DNA from: an uncultured Lachnospiraceae bacterium
Lineage (GTDB): Bacteria > Bacillota > Clostridia > Lachnospirales > Lachnospiraceae
Length of the DNA: 14,057 nucleotides
Reading direction: 5' to 3'
NCBI GenBank assembly: GCA_905236615.1
Contig: CAJORC010000244.1
Span: 1-14,057 of the forward strand
The notes under the pieces: generated by a model
Told to the model about the DNA's origin: nothing
The model's input: the letters and a program-made list of their open reading frames with translations, nothing else
The model's database searches: none
Part shown: piece by piece, positions 13,933 through 14,057 of the stretch
How positions within the stretch are numbered: position 1 is the first letter of the stretch
Layout: the number at the start of each line of letters is the position of its first letter
Made by a program: the position numbers and the translations under genes

Positions 13933-14057
13933 AATTCATAGGAAATTGCGTTGCAATCCCCTATGAATTAAAAAAACGCACTTTGTGCGTATGATGCGAC
14001 GCGCGCGGATAGGAAGAGCCTTTGGCTCCCGCGCTTGCGCGGAGAATCCAGCAAAGC
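13931..14057. repeat. Dense palindromic non-coding block at the 3' edge
   Basis: Successive hairpins are: 13931-13971 (12-bp outer stem TTAATTCATAGG, then an AA/CC internal loop, then ATTGC/GCAAT around GTT); 13976-13990 (ACGCAC, TTT loop, GTGCGT); 14016-14028 (GAGCC, TTT, GGCTC); and 14029-14042 (CCGCGC, TT, GCGCGG). CCGCGC at 14029-14034 can instead pair with GCGCGG at 14003-14008, enclosing the 14016-14028 hairpin. I see no open frame worth calling. The layout resembles an interspersed intergenic palindromic element, but only one copy is present and the right edge is cut. Confidence 0.6.

Noticed and set aside
13635..13934. 99-codon plus-strand frame with Met/Arg/Ile repeats
   Set aside because: It is a frame-shifted reading of the repetitive hydrolase tail and runs into the terminator.

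Overview
The window looks like chromosomal DNA from a pectin-degrading Gram-positive bacterium of the Lachnospiraceae type (Butyrivibrio/Lachnospira-like). This is inferred from purine-rich Shine-Dalgarno sites, two TTG-type start choices, and a very large secreted pectate lyase with degenerate 'YTG...GxDY...NN...GxGxYxG...F' repeats that I associate with this family. All seven genes are on the + strand. I see no mobile element, tRNA, rRNA or CRISPR array.

Region 1 (1-9113) is a pectin/galacturonate module. It holds the 3' part of tagaturonate reductase (uxaB), then altronate dehydratase (uxaA), then a 2187-residue secreted family 9 pectate lyase. The lyase would cleave polygalacturonate outside the cell. 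UxaB and UxaA carry out consecutive cytoplasmic steps that turn the imported sugar acid (galacturonate to tagaturonate to altronate to 2-keto-3-deoxygluconate) into a feed for the KDG pathway. The genes are spaced by 18 and 75 bases. A GC-rich hairpin lies in the second gap, and a strong intrinsic terminator follows the lyase.

Region 2 (9114-13932) looks like a separate transcription unit with its own candidate extended -10 promoter. It holds a membrane-anchored GH18-type glycosidase with an SH3-like domain, a Sua5/YwlC threonylcarbamoyl-AMP synthase (tRNA t6A synthesis), ribose-5-phosphate isomerase B, and a secreted PcsB-like coiled-coil protein carrying a SleB-type cell wall hydrolase domain and a poly-aspartate tail. 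The rpiB stop and the hydrolase start overlap by four bases. Two of the four proteins (GH18 and SleB types) probably act on the cell envelope; the other two are housekeeping enzymes.

Region 3 (13895-14057) is non-coding and densely palindromic. A textbook bidirectional terminator is followed by at least four more hairpins, some mutually exclusive, running to the window edge. I found no clearly new defence or mobile system. The most noteworthy items are the lyase architecture, the coiled-coil/SleB/poly-Asp protein, and the palindromic block at the 3' end.
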